From Oscillospiraceae bacterium (GTDB lineage Bacteria; Bacillota; Clostridia; Oscillospirales; CAG-272), in assembly GCA_015065295.1 (NCBI GenBank), contig SVQN01000007.1, positions 1 through 58,473 of the forward strand: DNA of 58,473 bases, written 5' to 3'. A program made the position numbers and the translations under genes. The notes beneath the pieces are model-generated. The model made no database searches and had not been told where the DNA came from. It worked only from the letters and a program-made list of their open reading frames with translations. Positions within the stretch are counted from its first letter, which is position 1. Each line of letters begins with the position of its first letter. This document shows, piece after piece, positions 43,129 to 52,180 of this stretch.

Positions 43129-43755
43129 ATGATTACACTCAACATCCCTGTCATCGTAGAGGGAAAATACGACAAAATCAAAATAAAATCCATCGTCAAC
43201 GCGGTGGTCATCGCAACCGATGGATTCGGGGTCTTCAACAATGCCGAAAAGCGTGCGCTGATCCGGCGGCTCGGAGCAAACGGGGTCGTGATCCTTTCCG
43301 ACAGCGACGGCGGCGGACGGGTGATCCGCTCCCATCTGCGCGGGATGCTCGGCGGGATTCCGGTATACGATCTGTATACCCCCCGGATTGAAGGGAAAGA
43401 ACGCCGGAAGGCTGCGCCGTCGAAAGCGGGCTACCTCGGCGTCGAAGGGGTTTCCGCCGATATCCTGCGCGGGATTTTCGAAAAATTTGCCGCCGCGCAC
43501 CCTGAATTTGTAATTCAGGAGCCGGACTTCTGCGGTTCGGAAAACACGGCGGCAGCAGAACGTTCCGGTATCACGAGCGCGCAGATGTACGAACTCGGCC
43601 TGACCGGTCACGACAATTCCGCATCCCTGCGGGACGACGTCTGCCGGCGGCTCGGACTCCCTCCGGGAATGTCCGCGAAGGCGTTCGCCGAAGCCGTCGG
43701 ACTGGTGTCGGGGTATGAGGAAGTGCGCGCGATTATCGAAGGGGACGGTAGATGA
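43129..43755 (+). CDS. rnmV: Ribonuclease M5-like Toprim protein
   Basis: A 208-aa Toprim-domain protein. The catalytic Glu is E11 in VIVEGKYDK, and the metal-binding aspartates are D58 and D60 in LSDSDGGG. The C-terminal half (GVEGVSADILRGIFEK onward) matches RNase M5, which matures 5S rRNA in Firmicutes. The length is slightly above the norm (about 185). It is preceded by family A copy A6, whose terminal hairpin is 20 bp upstream. The 3' end overlaps the convergent GH43 gene by 23 bp. Confidence 0.85.
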   Translation: MITLNIPVIVEGKYDKIKIKSIVNAVVIATDGFGVFNNAEKRALIRRLGANGVVILSDSDGGGRVIRSHLRGMLGGIPVYDLYTPRIEGKERRKAAPSKAGYLGVEGVSADILRGIFEKFAAAHPEFVIQEPDFCGSENTAAAERSGITSAQMYELGLTGHDNSASLRDDVCRRLGLPPGMSAKAFAEAVGLVSGYEEVRAIIEGDGR

Positions 43756-45271
43756 AATCGCGGAATTCCGCCGTGCCGCCTGTCTGAATCGTCGAATATA
43801 CGAACAGGCCGAAACGGTAGCCCGTGAAATGATCGAGACGATAGTGCATTTTGTGAACGGGGCCGAGCGGTGTCCAGCCGCTGCCGTCATGGTATGCGAA
43901 AGAAACTTCGTCCTTCATTTCTGTAAATTCCGCCGTTGCGCGGAGACGGAATACGTCTCCCGTCCCCGGAATGACCGCTTCTTCCGTGATCGTCCGGACG
44001 TTGTTCCGGTCGAATTCCGCGTGCTGCATGACCAGACAGGGCTGTCCGCCGCGGATAGTGACCGCGATGAAGCCGAACGCACTCTGCAAAGCGCAGATTC
44101 CGGCATAGTCGCCTTCGTTCAGTCCGCGGATGTCCACGGTGATTTCGCCGGTACAGCCGGGGTAGATCATCCGCTGGGTCAATGTATTCCTTGCCTGCGT
44201 CAGATCGCCGCACAGCTTGTCCGTCGTGATGCGGACGCAGCCGTTTTTCCTGTCATGCTCAAACAGCGCGAGGTTCGGTTCGTGATTGAACTGCCACGCG
44301 CTTTTTAATCCGAAGCTGCCGTACCGCCGCGCGTCGGGTTCCGGTACGCGGAAGTCGTCGCTGCCCACCAGCGGGGTGTATTCGTGGCCGGGACGGGTGG
44401 AGGTGACGGGGAAGGTATGCGGCACCTTTCCGTCAACGCCGAAGACGGGGCGGTCGCCATTCCATGTCACGGGAACCAGCACGGGAATCCGTCCGACCGC
44501 GCCCGAATCCTGGAACAGGACGGCATACCAGCGTCCGTCGGGGGTATCGACAATACCGCCCTGCGCGACGCCCTGTCCGCAGTAGCCCATGTCGTCTTCC
44601 AGAATTTCGCCGCCGGTGAATTCGCCGTCAATGGAGTCCGCGACGTAGCAGGCTTCCGTCCGCATCCAGCGCGTTTCGAGCGAATGGATGAAGAACAGGT
44701 AGTATTTTCCGTTGATTTTATAGAAATGCGTGCCTTCGTAGCCGAGGTTGTGCTTCCACGGATCGACCACGGCCACACGGTTCAGTCCGCCTTCCAGCGG
44801 ACCGCTGAGATCGGGCTTCAGCTCGATGATCCGGATCACGCGGTTGCCGAACGCAAGGTAGACGCGGCCGTCATCGTCAAACAGAAGGGAAGAGTCGTGG
44901 TAGAAGCCGTCGATGAGGTGCTTTTCCCATGGTCCCTCGACGGATTTGGCAGTGTAGAGGTAGGTTTTGTGCGTATCGTTCGCTGCGAAGCAGATGTAGA
45001 AGGTGCCGTTGTGCCAGCGGAAGCTCGGTGCCCACATTCCGTTGCCGTAGATGTGCTTGTCTCCGCAGAGCCGCTGACGGTCGGTGCCGTCGAGGGTATC
45101 GTAGACATAGGCGGCGTGTTCCCAGTTCACGAGGTCGTAGGAGCGCAGGATCTCGCATCCCGGCATGAAATACATGGTGGTGCTGACCATGTAATAGGTA
45201 TCGCCGACACGGATGATATCGGGGTCGGGGTAGTCCAGCTTTGTCAGCGGATTTTTCCATGATTCGGACAT
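43733..45271 (-). CDS. Glycoside hydrolase family 43 (beta-xylosidase/arabinofuranosidase-like)
   Basis: A 512-aa enzyme with a five-bladed propeller domain (about 1-310). The catalytic base is D16 in DYPDPD, the pKa-modulating Asp is D126 in YHDSSLL, and the acid Glu is E179 in GYEGTHF. A C-terminal beta-sandwich (about 320-512) has the RMIYPG/FGFIAVTIRG pattern of GH43-associated C2 domains. It should cleave xylo- or arabino-oligosaccharides. No signal peptide is present, so it acts in the cytoplasm on imported sugars. The two orphan binding proteins at 10372-13397 could deliver such sugars. It is followed on the same strand by nothing and is preceded by the ABC-F gene with a short gap. Confidence 0.9.
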   Translation of the reverse strand: MSESWKNPLTKLDYPDPDIIRVGDTYYMVSTTMYFMPGCEILRSYDLVNWEHAAYVYDTLDGTDRQRLCGDKHIYGNGMWAPSFRWHNGTFYICFAANDTHKTYLYTAKSVEGPWEKHLIDGFYHDSSLLFDDDGRVYLAFGNRVIRIIELKPDLSGPLEGGLNRVAVVDPWKHNLGYEGTHFYKINGKYYLFFIHSLETRWMRTEACYVADSIDGEFTGGEILEDDMGYCGQGVAQGGIVDTPDGRWYAVLFQDSGAVGRIPVLVPVTWNGDRPVFGVDGKVPHTFPVTSTRPGHEYTPLVGSDDFRVPEPDARRYGSFGLKSAWQFNHEPNLALFEHDRKNGCVRITTDKLCGDLTQARNTLTQRMIYPGCTGEITVDIRGLNEGDYAGICALQSAFGFIAVTIRGGQPCLVMQHAEFDRNNVRTITEEAVIPGTGDVFRLRATAEFTEMKDEVSFAYHDGSGWTPLGPVHKMHYRLDHFTGYRFGLFVYSTIQTGGTAEFRDFIYRPLR

Positions 45272-45310
45272 AAGGGGAATCCTCCTTGTGTGGATTGATA
45301 ACTGTATTGT

Positions 45311-46855
45311 TTACGTCATTTCGCCCATTTCGTATTCCATCTCCGCGACCTCGTCGATGAATTTGCGGTCGTGGGAGACGGCAATGATTGTGCCGCCGTA
45401 ATTCTGTAAAATCCGCCGGATGACCGGGTTCGACATCGGCGACAGGTTTCTGGTTGGTTCGTCGAGCAGGAGCGTGTCCGCGCCGGACAGGATCATCTTC
45501 AGGAAATACAGCTTCGCGCGCTGTCCGCCCGACAGTGCCGCGATCGGATGTTCCATTTCCGCCGCCGTGAATTTGATGCTCCCGAGATACGTCCGGTGTT
45601 TGATGTCCTCGCTGCGGTCGCCCGTCTGCGACAGGTATTCGACCGGCGTCTGTTCCTGCGGCATTTCGTCTTCGTAATGCTGCGGCATATAGACCGTGTG
45701 CAGATCAGTTCGCGGCAGAAGACGCCGCGCGATTTCCCGCATCAGGGTCGTTTTTCCGCATCCGTTTTTTCCGGTGATGACCAGTTTGTCCCCACCGTAC
45801 AGCGTGAACCGGATGTTTTCCGCCAGAACTGCCGCGTTTTCTGCGGGGGATTCGTTTCCTCCGGCTCCTCCGGCGTACAAAACGGGCAAGTCAAGGTCGA
45901 GAATTACCTTGCCGTGAGGAACATTGATTTCCGGAAAGTCGATCATGATCGCTTCCTCCGTGTCGATCTTTTTGGCGAGGTTTTCCTTTTCCTTCTCAAA
46001 CCGCTTGCCCATCGACTTGACAGAGTGCATTTTCTTCTTCAGCAGACGGCCGGTTCCGGGAGTCTGACGGGAGACATCCCGCTGAGCGATGCGGACGCGG
46101 TCGTAGATTTTGCGGTAGCGTTCCATTTTTTTGTCGAACTCCGCCTTTTCCTTCCCGGCGATGATCTCCGATTTTTCGATCATCCCCGCGCGGCGTTCGA
46201 TGTAATCCGTATATCCCGTCCGGCTGACGGTGACTTTCGGCTCCGTCCGGCGCATGATCTGCTCGATGTGGACGATGCACTCGGCGGTATTTTCGAGAAG
46301 TACCTCGTCGTGCGAGATATACAGGACGGTTTTCGGGGTAGTTCGGATGAAATCCTCCAGCCAGACGAGCGTGTCGAGGTCGAGATCGTTCGACGGTTCG
46401 TCGAGGAGGAGAATGTCCGGTTCCCGCGTGAGAATACGCAGGAGCTGGACTTTTATTTTTTCCCCGCCGGACATCCGTCCGAGAGGAATCTCATCGTTCG
46501 TGATCCGTTCGGACAGAGCAAAATCGGCGGCAAGCCGGTTGACCAGCGCGAAGGGCAGGTCATCGGGGGCATCTGTATAGAGAAATTCCCAGAAAGTCAT
46601 GTCCGCGAATCCGGCGGGAAGCTGTTGGGGAAGGTATCCGGTGACGCAGCCGCCTTTCGAGACGGTTCCGGTGAAGGAGGCGTAGGATTCGATGAGTGAG
46701 GGATCATGAATCAGTGCGAGGACGGTGGACTTGCCGTTGCCCTCCTCGCCGATGAACGCGACCTTTTCGCCCTCGCGCGGGGTAAAGGAAAAATCGCGTA
46801 CGAGCGTGCGGTCGTCTTTTTTGTGGTGTATGGTAATGTGATTGATCTGAAGCAT
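45311..46855 (-). CDS. ABC-F family ATPase (possible antibiotic-resistance type)
   Basis: A 514-aa soluble protein with two ABC domains and no membrane part. Domain 1 has Walker A GEEGNGKST (about 37-45), signature LGRMSGGEK and LLLDEPSNDLD. A charged linker of about 100 residues (EKAEFDKKMERYRKIYDRVR onward) would reach into the ribosome. Domain 2 has GKNGCGKTT, ALSGGQRAK and LLLDEPTRNLSP. The DEPTRNLSP variant is found in ABC-F proteins related to ribosome-protecting Lsa/Vga types, though housekeeping roles are possible. The start at 46855 follows GGAGGT. A long leader with a small ORF and a palindromic repeat precedes it. Confidence 0.85.
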   Translation of the reverse strand: MLQINHITIHHKKDDRTLVRDFSFTPREGEKVAFIGEEGNGKSTVLALIHDPSLIESYASFTGTVSKGGCVTGYLPQQLPAGFADMTFWEFLYTDAPDDLPFALVNRLAADFALSERITNDEIPLGRMSGGEKIKVQLLRILTREPDILLLDEPSNDLDLDTLVWLEDFIRTTPKTVLYISHDEVLLENTAECIVHIEQIMRRTEPKVTVSRTGYTDYIERRAGMIEKSEIIAGKEKAEFDKKMERYRKIYDRVRIAQRDVSRQTPGTGRLLKKKMHSVKSMGKRFEKEKENLAKKIDTEEAIMIDFPEINVPHGKVILDLDLPVLYAGGAGGNESPAENAAVLAENIRFTLYGGDKLVITGKNGCGKTTLMREIARRLLPRTDLHTVYMPQHYEDEMPQEQTPVEYLSQTGDRSEDIKHRTYLGSIKFTAAEMEHPIAALSGGQRAKLYFLKMILSGADTLLLDEPTRNLSPMSNPVIRRILQNYGGTIIAVSHDRKFIDEVAEMEYEMGEMT

Positions 46856-46887
46856 AAAAAAGTACCTCCGTGAATAAAAGGTATTTG

Positions 46888-47099
46888 CCTCCCTCTTTGA
46901 GGGAGGTGGCAGCGTTATACAAACGTCACTTTTAGATGAGCTAAGGAACGCTGACGGAAGGAGTTGAAAAAGTTTGCACCCAGCGCAGGAGATACAGAGA
47001 GTGCGGAGTGCTTGTTTGAGACTCCTTCCGTCGGCGAGTTCCATGCACGGAAGAGTGACGAATGCTAATCGCCGCCACCTCCCTCACAGAGGGAGGCAA
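46888..47099. repeat. Palindromic intergenic repeat F
   Basis: The outer arms GCCTCCCTCTTTGAGGGAGG and CCTCCCTCACAGAGGGAGGC are themselves hairpins. Inner mirrored words are GACGGAAGGAGTT / GACTCCTTCCGTC and AAACGTCACTTTT / AGAGTGACGAATG. It lies in the leader of the ABC-F gene, between the likely promoter and the start codon. Confidence 0.8.
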
Positions 47100-47297
47100 T
47101 ATCTCTCGTTCGATTGGTACTATAAACCGGAGGTACATACGTTCTGTTTATATGAAATTTAAAAATGCGCGCAAAAAAGGCGGAAGCGTATATAACTCCC
47201 GTTCGCAAACCACCGCATCGTCACACAAATATGGCCATCTCAAATCATGGCAACGCATCTTCAAAGCGCGTGTGCATGGGTTCTTCGCAAACGATTG

Positions 47298-47309
47298 TTA
47301 TCTGTACAT
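47298..47309 (-). promoter_or_regulatory. Possible three-codon leader ORF of the ABC-F gene
   Basis: On the minus strand, AAGGTGG (47319-47313) is followed after 3 bases by ATG-TAC-AGA-TAA (Met-Tyr-Arg). A second, overlapping 27-codon frame (47328-47245) starts upstream but has no ribosome binding site. Tiny leader ORFs are known in attenuated ABC-F genes; here the assignment rests on position only. Confidence 0.35.
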
Positions 47310-47350
47310 ATTCCACCTTGATTTTCATGTATTTTGTTATTTGTGATTAC

Positions 47351-47379
47351 ATTATACCACGGGGTCTGCGGTTTGTCAA
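47351..47379 (-). promoter_or_regulatory. Consensus promoter reading toward the ABC-F gene
   Basis: On the minus strand TTGACA (47379-47374), a 17-bp spacer and TATAAT (47356-47351). The start codon of the ABC-F gene is about 490 nt away, so the leader would be unusually long. Confidence 0.85.
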
Positions 47380-47436
47380 GGGAAAATATACGATTTCTAC
47401 AAAAAAGTTTGAGAAAATGCAAACGGTTTGTAAGGA

Positions 47437-47941
47437 AGGAAGAAAAAAGTACCGTTCCGGTACTTTTTTCAATTTTATATCCCTGCGCGGGACGGCGCAT
47501 AAGAGGACCGGTCGCGGTCCTCTTATGAATCTCCACGACCAGAGGGAGAACCCTCTGGACACCCCGCGTTTGTGGGACTCGGCCTTAGGGGCTCAGACAG
47601 ACAGCAGTGTTCACTCAGCAGATCGCACGGAAGAACAGAAATTTCGTTCAACCAAAGGTAGAACCTAAATTTTCAGGTATACCTCATGGCTATTTCTACT
47701 GAACAAACGATTTGGACAGATTTGCACCCAACTTTGTCTCTTCCTAACAATCTGAATGCGGGCAAACCGCTGTCTGTCTGAGCCCTCGAGGGCGAGTCCC
47801 CCGAACGCCAAGCCGGGAATTCACAAAGGGGCGGCGTCTGAGCCCCTTTGTGCGCCCGTCCCGCGTAGGGACATAAAATTTGAAAAAATGTCCAACGGAC
47901 ATTTTTTCTACCTTCCACCCCGAAGGGGTGCCCCCACGTTT
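47437..47941 (+). repeat. Family A palindromic element, full copy (A7)
   Basis: Left terminal hairpin GTACCG-TTC-CGGTAC (about 47448-47466). The third hairpin is AAGAGGACC...GGTCCTCTT (47501-47524), unlike the AAAGGGGC form of other copies. The right half has GCCC-TCGA-GGGC and AAAGGGGC/GCCCCTTT. The right terminal hairpin is ATGTCC-AAC-GGACAT flanked by A and T runs (47883-47907), then CACCCC-GAA-GGGGTG. It lies between the ABC-F promoter and spoIIE. Confidence 0.9.
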
Positions 47942-48088
47942 CCCGCGCGATATCCCGACACAGTCCGTCCCGCTCCGGCAGGGAAGAATCATGAAATCGG
48001 TGCGTTTTCCGGATCTTCATAATTTCCCACGCTTTCCGTGTCCCGGACGACCTCCGCCATGCGACCGTTTTCCGCCTGCCCGATGCGC

Positions 48089-48094
48089 TATAAT
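48089..48094 (+). promoter_or_regulatory. Probable -10 box of spoIIE
   Basis: TATAAT lies 40 bp before the spoIIE start. No TTGACA is at 17 bp. spoIIE of Bacillus is activated by Spo0A from a promoter with unusual spacing, which would agree, but no clear Spo0A box is visible here. Confidence 0.45.
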
Positions 48095-48134
48095 CGGCTC
48101 ACAGAGCAAATCCTGTACATATTCGGAGGTATTT

Positions 48135-50870
48135 ATGAAAGAAAAAATCAAATCGGATGTCCGTGCGCTCGTCCCGGCGGGAACCTCATGGAAAACCATG
48201 CTGTCCACTGCCGCCGCCAGACGTATTCTCGCCGCGCTCCTGTGCTTCGCCGTGAGCTTCCTTGCTGCGGGAGCCGAAGCGTTTCCCGGAACGTACCCGT
48301 TCGGGATCGCCGCCGTTGCCGCTGTAACAGGCGTGTCCGCACTTCTTCCCGCGCTTGCCGGAAGTCTGTTCGGATCGGCGCGGATTCCGGCGGTCGGCGG
48401 TGCGTACGCGCTTGTTCTCACGCTCCTTGCCGTTGTCCGGATGGTCACGTCGGTCTGGCTTCTGTCGGATCGTCTGCCGGACTGGATGAAGTCGCGCGGC
48501 CGCCGCCGGAAAATGTGGCGGAAGCTGGATGCCATCGACGGTTCCCGCTCGCCGGACAACGAACGTCCGCAGCCAAGAGACGCTCTCCGCCGTGCGATGT
48601 TCCTCGCCGGGAATGCCGACGGGACCATGCTCCGGGAATCCATCAGCGTCCGGATGACACTGGCCGCCTGTGCAGCACTGTTCGCCGGAGCATGGTCGGT
48701 GGTCAGGGGTGGGTTTGCGTATTACGACCTGTTCGGTGCTGTCTTTTCGCTTCTGTTCGCTCCGCTGCTTACTTACATATTCTATGCGGTGTCGGATCGC
48801 ACCATGCGTGCCTCCCCTTTCCGGGAAGCGGGACTTTACGCCGTGTGCGCCGTGCTGACCCATGCTTTGCAGACTCTGTTCGTGTCACGAGGGGCACATC
48901 TGACGGCGGGGGCGGGAGGGATTCTGAACACCCCGTTCGGGTTCGGGATTCTGTTCGCCTTTGCCGCGGCGGTGGTGATCGCCGGACAGTTCGGCGTACA
49001 TCGGGGTGCGCTCGCCGGAATCTGCTGCGGAATGATGCTCGATCTGCGCTATCTGCCGCTGTTTGCTCTGTCAGCGGTGATTGTGTCGGTTTTCGGGCGG
49101 TATTCGCAGACGTTCGGGCTGCTCTCCGCGGGAATTGCGTCCGTGGCATGGGCGATTTATCAGAACGGCTTTGACGGACTGGTCGCGGTTCTGCCGCCGG
49201 TGACGGTTGCGTGCGCGGTTCTGATCCCGCTGTACCGGGGCGGGATGGTGCGGCTTCCGGCAAATCTGTTCGGCGGCGCAGTGCGGACACAGTCGGCGGA
49301 AACCGGAATGGCACTGCGCGCGAAGGACGAAATGGGGACGCGCATCTCGAAGCTGTCGGACAGTCTCGGGTCGGTTTCGGCAATTCTGTACGGGATGTCG
49401 GAGCGGCTGTCCAAACCGGGAAAGACGGAAATGCGGGAAATCTGCGAGGAGGCGTTCGGAACGTACTGCCGTGGGTGCGCTGTCCGGGCGAAGTGTCACG
49501 AAGCGCACAATTCGAAAACCGCGCCGGTGATTGCCGCCATGACCGGCGAACTGATGCGGGACGGCGTGGTTTCGGCGGGAACCGTTCCGTCCGCGCTGGC
49601 ATCGCACTGTTTCAACATCGGGCGGATTCTGGACGAAATCAACCGGAGCGCGGGAGAAAAAATTGCAAAAAGGAGGGAAAACGACAAGCTGTCGGTGACG
49701 GCGGCGGATCTCGGACTGGCGGGAGAACTGATGAAAACCGCGTACACCGAGGGAGAACGCGTGACACAGATTGACGGGGAACTGTCGAAAAAGCTGCGCC
49801 GTCTGCTGACGTATCAGGATTTTCAGGCGGGAACGGTGACGGTATACGGCGGACGGGTGAAGCAGATTCTGGTACGGGATGTGGATCTTGCGGCGACCCG
49901 TCTGGGCGGGGACGACATCCGGAAGCTGTTTGAGAAGGCGGCGGGGGTACGTCTGTCCTCGCCGGAATTCCAGCTTGACGGGTCGGTGTTGTCGATGACG
50001 ATGCATTCGGTGGCATCGTATGCGTGTCTTGCGGGGCAGGCGGGCTGTGCGGCATCGGGCGGAAGGATCACATCGGAGGGTGACGAGCGGGACGAAGCCG
50101 CGTTCTGCCGGGAAAAATATGCGGAACTGAGGGAGGATCATGCTGGTACTGGTGAAAACGTGGAGGCGGGCGGTACGCCGTACGTGGACTATGAAGAATA
50201 CGAAATGGAGGGAGGTATGTCGGAGGAAGAGGACGAAATCCGTGTAGACGTGACGGACGTACCGCCGGACAATCCTGCGGAGCCCTGCGGGGACGCGATT
50301 CTGTCGTTTGAGGCGGGGGAGAAATTCTATATGCTGATTTCGGACGGGATGGGCAGCGGACGGGAGGCGGCGTTGACCTCGGGGGTCTGCGCGACGCTTC
50401 TGCGGCGGCTGCTCGAATCGGGTGCGGGGCTGGAGACGGCGTTGAAGATGCTGAACAACATTCTCCGCGCGGGGGAGCGGGAATGCTCGGCGACCATCGA
50501 CATTGCGGAGATCGACCGGATCACGGGGGAGGCGAAATTCGTGAAAAGCGGGGCTGCCCCGTCGTTCGTTCTGCGCGGCGGGAGCATTTTCCGGCTTCAG
50601 TCGAAGACGGTTCCGATCGGGATTCTCCGTGCGCTGGACGCGGAAATGATCCGGTTCGACGTTCAGCCGGGCGACCGCGTGGTGATGGTCTCGGACGGTG
50701 CGGCGCGTTCCTACGAAGAAGTACCGTGGCTTCTGGACATGATGACGACGGACGAGGTTCTCCTGCGCGGCAGTCCGAAGGAAGCGGCGGCGAAGATTGT
50801 CCGGGAGGCGCAGCGGCGCGGTTCGGCGGACGACATTACGGCGGGGGTGATCTGTGTGATGGGTGCGTGA
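48135..50870 (+). CDS. spoIIE: Stage II sporulation protein E (SpoIIE phosphatase)
   Basis: A 911-aa membrane phosphatase that dephosphorylates SpoIIAA and so triggers sigma-F in the forespore. The N-terminal 350 residues contain about ten hydrophobic segments, broken by a basic loop (KSRGRRRKMWRK). A central cytoplasmic region carries CRGCAVRAKCHE near 437-448, and the PP2C domain is about 700-911. Metal-binding Asp residues are in LISDGMGSG (about 732-740), VMVSDGA and SADDITAG. The length (B. subtilis 827) is extended by a loop with acidic stretches. The start at 48135 follows CGGAGG; a frame open from 47880 runs through repeat A7. It is the best evidence that the organism sporulates. Confidence 0.93.
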   Translation: MKEKIKSDVRALVPAGTSWKTMLSTAAARRILAALLCFAVSFLAAGAEAFPGTYPFGIAAVAAVTGVSALLPALAGSLFGSARIPAVGGAYALVLTLLAVVRMVTSVWLLSDRLPDWMKSRGRRRKMWRKLDAIDGSRSPDNERPQPRDALRRAMFLAGNADGTMLRESISVRMTLAACAALFAGAWSVVRGGFAYYDLFGAVFSLLFAPLLTYIFYAVSDRTMRASPFREAGLYAVCAVLTHALQTLFVSRGAHLTAGAGGILNTPFGFGILFAFAAAVVIAGQFGVHRGALAGICCGMMLDLRYLPLFALSAVIVSVFGRYSQTFGLLSAGIASVAWAIYQNGFDGLVAVLPPVTVACAVLIPLYRGGMVRLPANLFGGAVRTQSAETGMALRAKDEMGTRISKLSDSLGSVSAILYGMSERLSKPGKTEMREICEEAFGTYCRGCAVRAKCHEAHNSKTAPVIAAMTGELMRDGVVSAGTVPSALASHCFNIGRILDEINRSAGEKIAKRRENDKLSVTAADLGLAGELMKTAYTEGERVTQIDGELSKKLRRLLTYQDFQAGTVTVYGGRVKQILVRDVDLAATRLGGDDIRKLFEKAAGVRLSSPEFQLDGSVLSMTMHSVASYACLAGQAGCAASGGRITSEGDERDEAAFCREKYAELREDHAGTGENVEAGGTPYVDYEEYEMEGGMSEEEDEIRVDVTDVPPDNPAEPCGDAILSFEAGEKFYMLISDGMGSGREAALTSGVCATLLRRLLESGAGLETALKMLNNILRAGERECSATIDIAEIDRITGEAKFVKSGAAPSFVLRGGSIFRLQSKTVPIGILRALDAEMIRFDVQPGDRVVMVSDGAARSYEEVPWLLDMMTTDEVLLRGSPKEAAAKIVREAQRRGSADDITAGVICVMGA

Positions 50871-50880
50871 GGGGGACGTT

Positions 50881-51218
50881 TCTTGGGGGATGTTTTTTTG
50901 GGGAAACCTTTTTGAGGAAAAGGTTTCCCCAAACCCCTTCCAAAACCTTTTTCATCTGCTATCAAATTTAGGATGTGCAGATTTTTTCTTTTTATAGGGG
51001 ATTTTCTTGGGTCTGTGCGTAGCCATTTCGTTGATCCCATCCGCTGACATGATGTTGGTTTGAAATTCTACGAAAATTATAACGGGGAAGTCAGGCTCCG
51101 CCAAGACCCTGACTTCCCTCGCCGGAAGGGATTCGTTGATATAGTGAGTAACTACTGAATTCAGCTACATATCGTCATCCCCCGCACTCCTTGGCTATCG
51201 CCGTTCGTGCTTTTTGGT
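50881..51218 (+). repeat. Family B palindromic element, left half only (B6)
   Basis: The left inverted end GGGGAAACC/GGTTTCCCC begins about 30 bp after the spoIIE stop, and the left GGAAGTCAGG/CCTGACTTCC hairpin is near 51087-51118. The centre block ends at about 51215 (CCGTTCGTGC). The right half is missing: the 3' end of the lipoprotein gene (51230) abuts directly. A deletion or an incomplete insertion would explain this. Confidence 0.88.
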
Positions 51219-51229
51219 ATCGAACACAT

Positions 51230-51934
51230 TTATTGGATAAAATCCGCAAGAGTCGTGAACGTAAGATTGGAAACCGCTTCATCTGCTGCGGCTTTGTCTG
51301 CGGTTTTCGTCCAGATGAAAATGTAGCTGCCGCCGAGGAATCCTTCATATTGATAATGAGTCGGATGGGTTGGATTTGTGAAGCAATAGATTTCGTCGGA
51401 GGCATCGGTGGGCAGTCTCGTTTTATTGACCGGGTCAACGGAAACAGGAGTTTCATTCAGGGGAATCCGGACGAAATAGATTTCGTCTGCGGGCGTTTGC
51501 TGAACAATGGTGCAGAGACCGGTTTCCATGGCAACGGTGATATTGACGGCTTCTGCCTGTTCGATCACTGGAACGGTGATGGAATCCAGTTTTGCGAGGA
51601 GTGCGGCGGCATCTTCCTTCGTACGGATACCGTTCATGTGATAATTGTTTTCACGGACATACCGGTCGAATTCTTCATCCGGTAATCCGGTCGAGTCTGC
51701 AAAGGCGATGTATTCGGCAATTTCACGGAAATAGAGAGTCGGCGGCGGGTCTTCGGAAATTTCATCGGATATCTCCGACAGTTCTGTTTCCGGCAGAGGG
51801 GCAGGAATGGATAGAATCGTTTCCGCAGAGTATACCGGAGGTGCGGGTGTTTCCGACGGCTCTTCTGCGGCGGCACATCCGCTGAACAGGAGCAGCAGAA
51901 CGGCGGGAAGGTACGGGAAGAGGGCTGATTTCAT
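51230..51934 (-). CDS. Putative lipoprotein, unknown function
   Basis: A 234-aa lipoprotein with signal peptide and lipobox FSGC (lipidated Cys20), then a Pro/Glu/Ser-rich linker to about residue 65. The mature domain contains YIAFADSTGLPDEEFDRYV and two beta-rich stretches (EIYFVRIPLNETPVSVD, SYIFIWTKTADKAA). I do not recognise the family. GGAGG lies 8 bp before the ATG at 51934. The stop lies next to the truncated family B copy, so the original C-terminus could have been altered, although the frame ends cleanly. Confidence 0.7.
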   Translation of the reverse strand: MKSALFPYLPAVLLLLFSGCAAAEEPSETPAPPVYSAETILSIPAPLPETELSEISDEISEDPPPTLYFREIAEYIAFADSTGLPDEEFDRYVRENNYHMNGIRTKEDAAALLAKLDSITVPVIEQAEAVNITVAMETGLCTIVQQTPADEIYFVRIPLNETPVSVDPVNKTRLPTDASDEIYCFTNPTHPTHYQYEGFLGGSYIFIWTKTADKAAADEAVSNLTFTTLADFIQ

Positions 51935-52083
51935 GAGAAAATCCTCCATACGGAAAAATAAGAAGCGGATATATTCTTTAAGACGTTCGGAACAGCAGAA
52001 AAGTTCTGCATTTTTTGCGAAATTTTACAGAAAAATCCCCCGGAACGTACCAGAATTTCTGCATATCCCGAAGAAGGTTTTCA

Positions 52084-52112
52084 TTGAAAAATGGGCGGAA
52101 GTGTGCTACAAT
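52084..52112 (+). promoter_or_regulatory. Sigma-A promoter of guaA
   Basis: TTGAAA (52084-52089), a 17-bp spacer and TACAAT (52107-52112). The leader is about 60 nt, with no purine riboswitch. Confidence 0.82.
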
Positions 52113-52180
52113 AATTCTATCCGGTTATACTATATTTGTTTTGAAATGGCGAAAAGCCAGAATATGTTTGGAGGAATATT

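Noticed and set aside
47165-47668. 167-aa frame spanning the ABC-F leader and repeat A7
   Set aside because: It crosses a promoter on the other strand and a family A element; the composition is that of repeats and no ribosome binding site is present.
47880-48134. Upstream extension of the spoIIE frame
   Set aside because: The frame runs through repeat A7 and has Pro-rich, non-conserved residues. CGGAGG points to the ATG at 48135.
48017-50141. Several antisense frames within spoIIE
   Set aside because: High-GC shadow frames, Arg/Pro-rich, no start signals, opposite a gene with clear domains.
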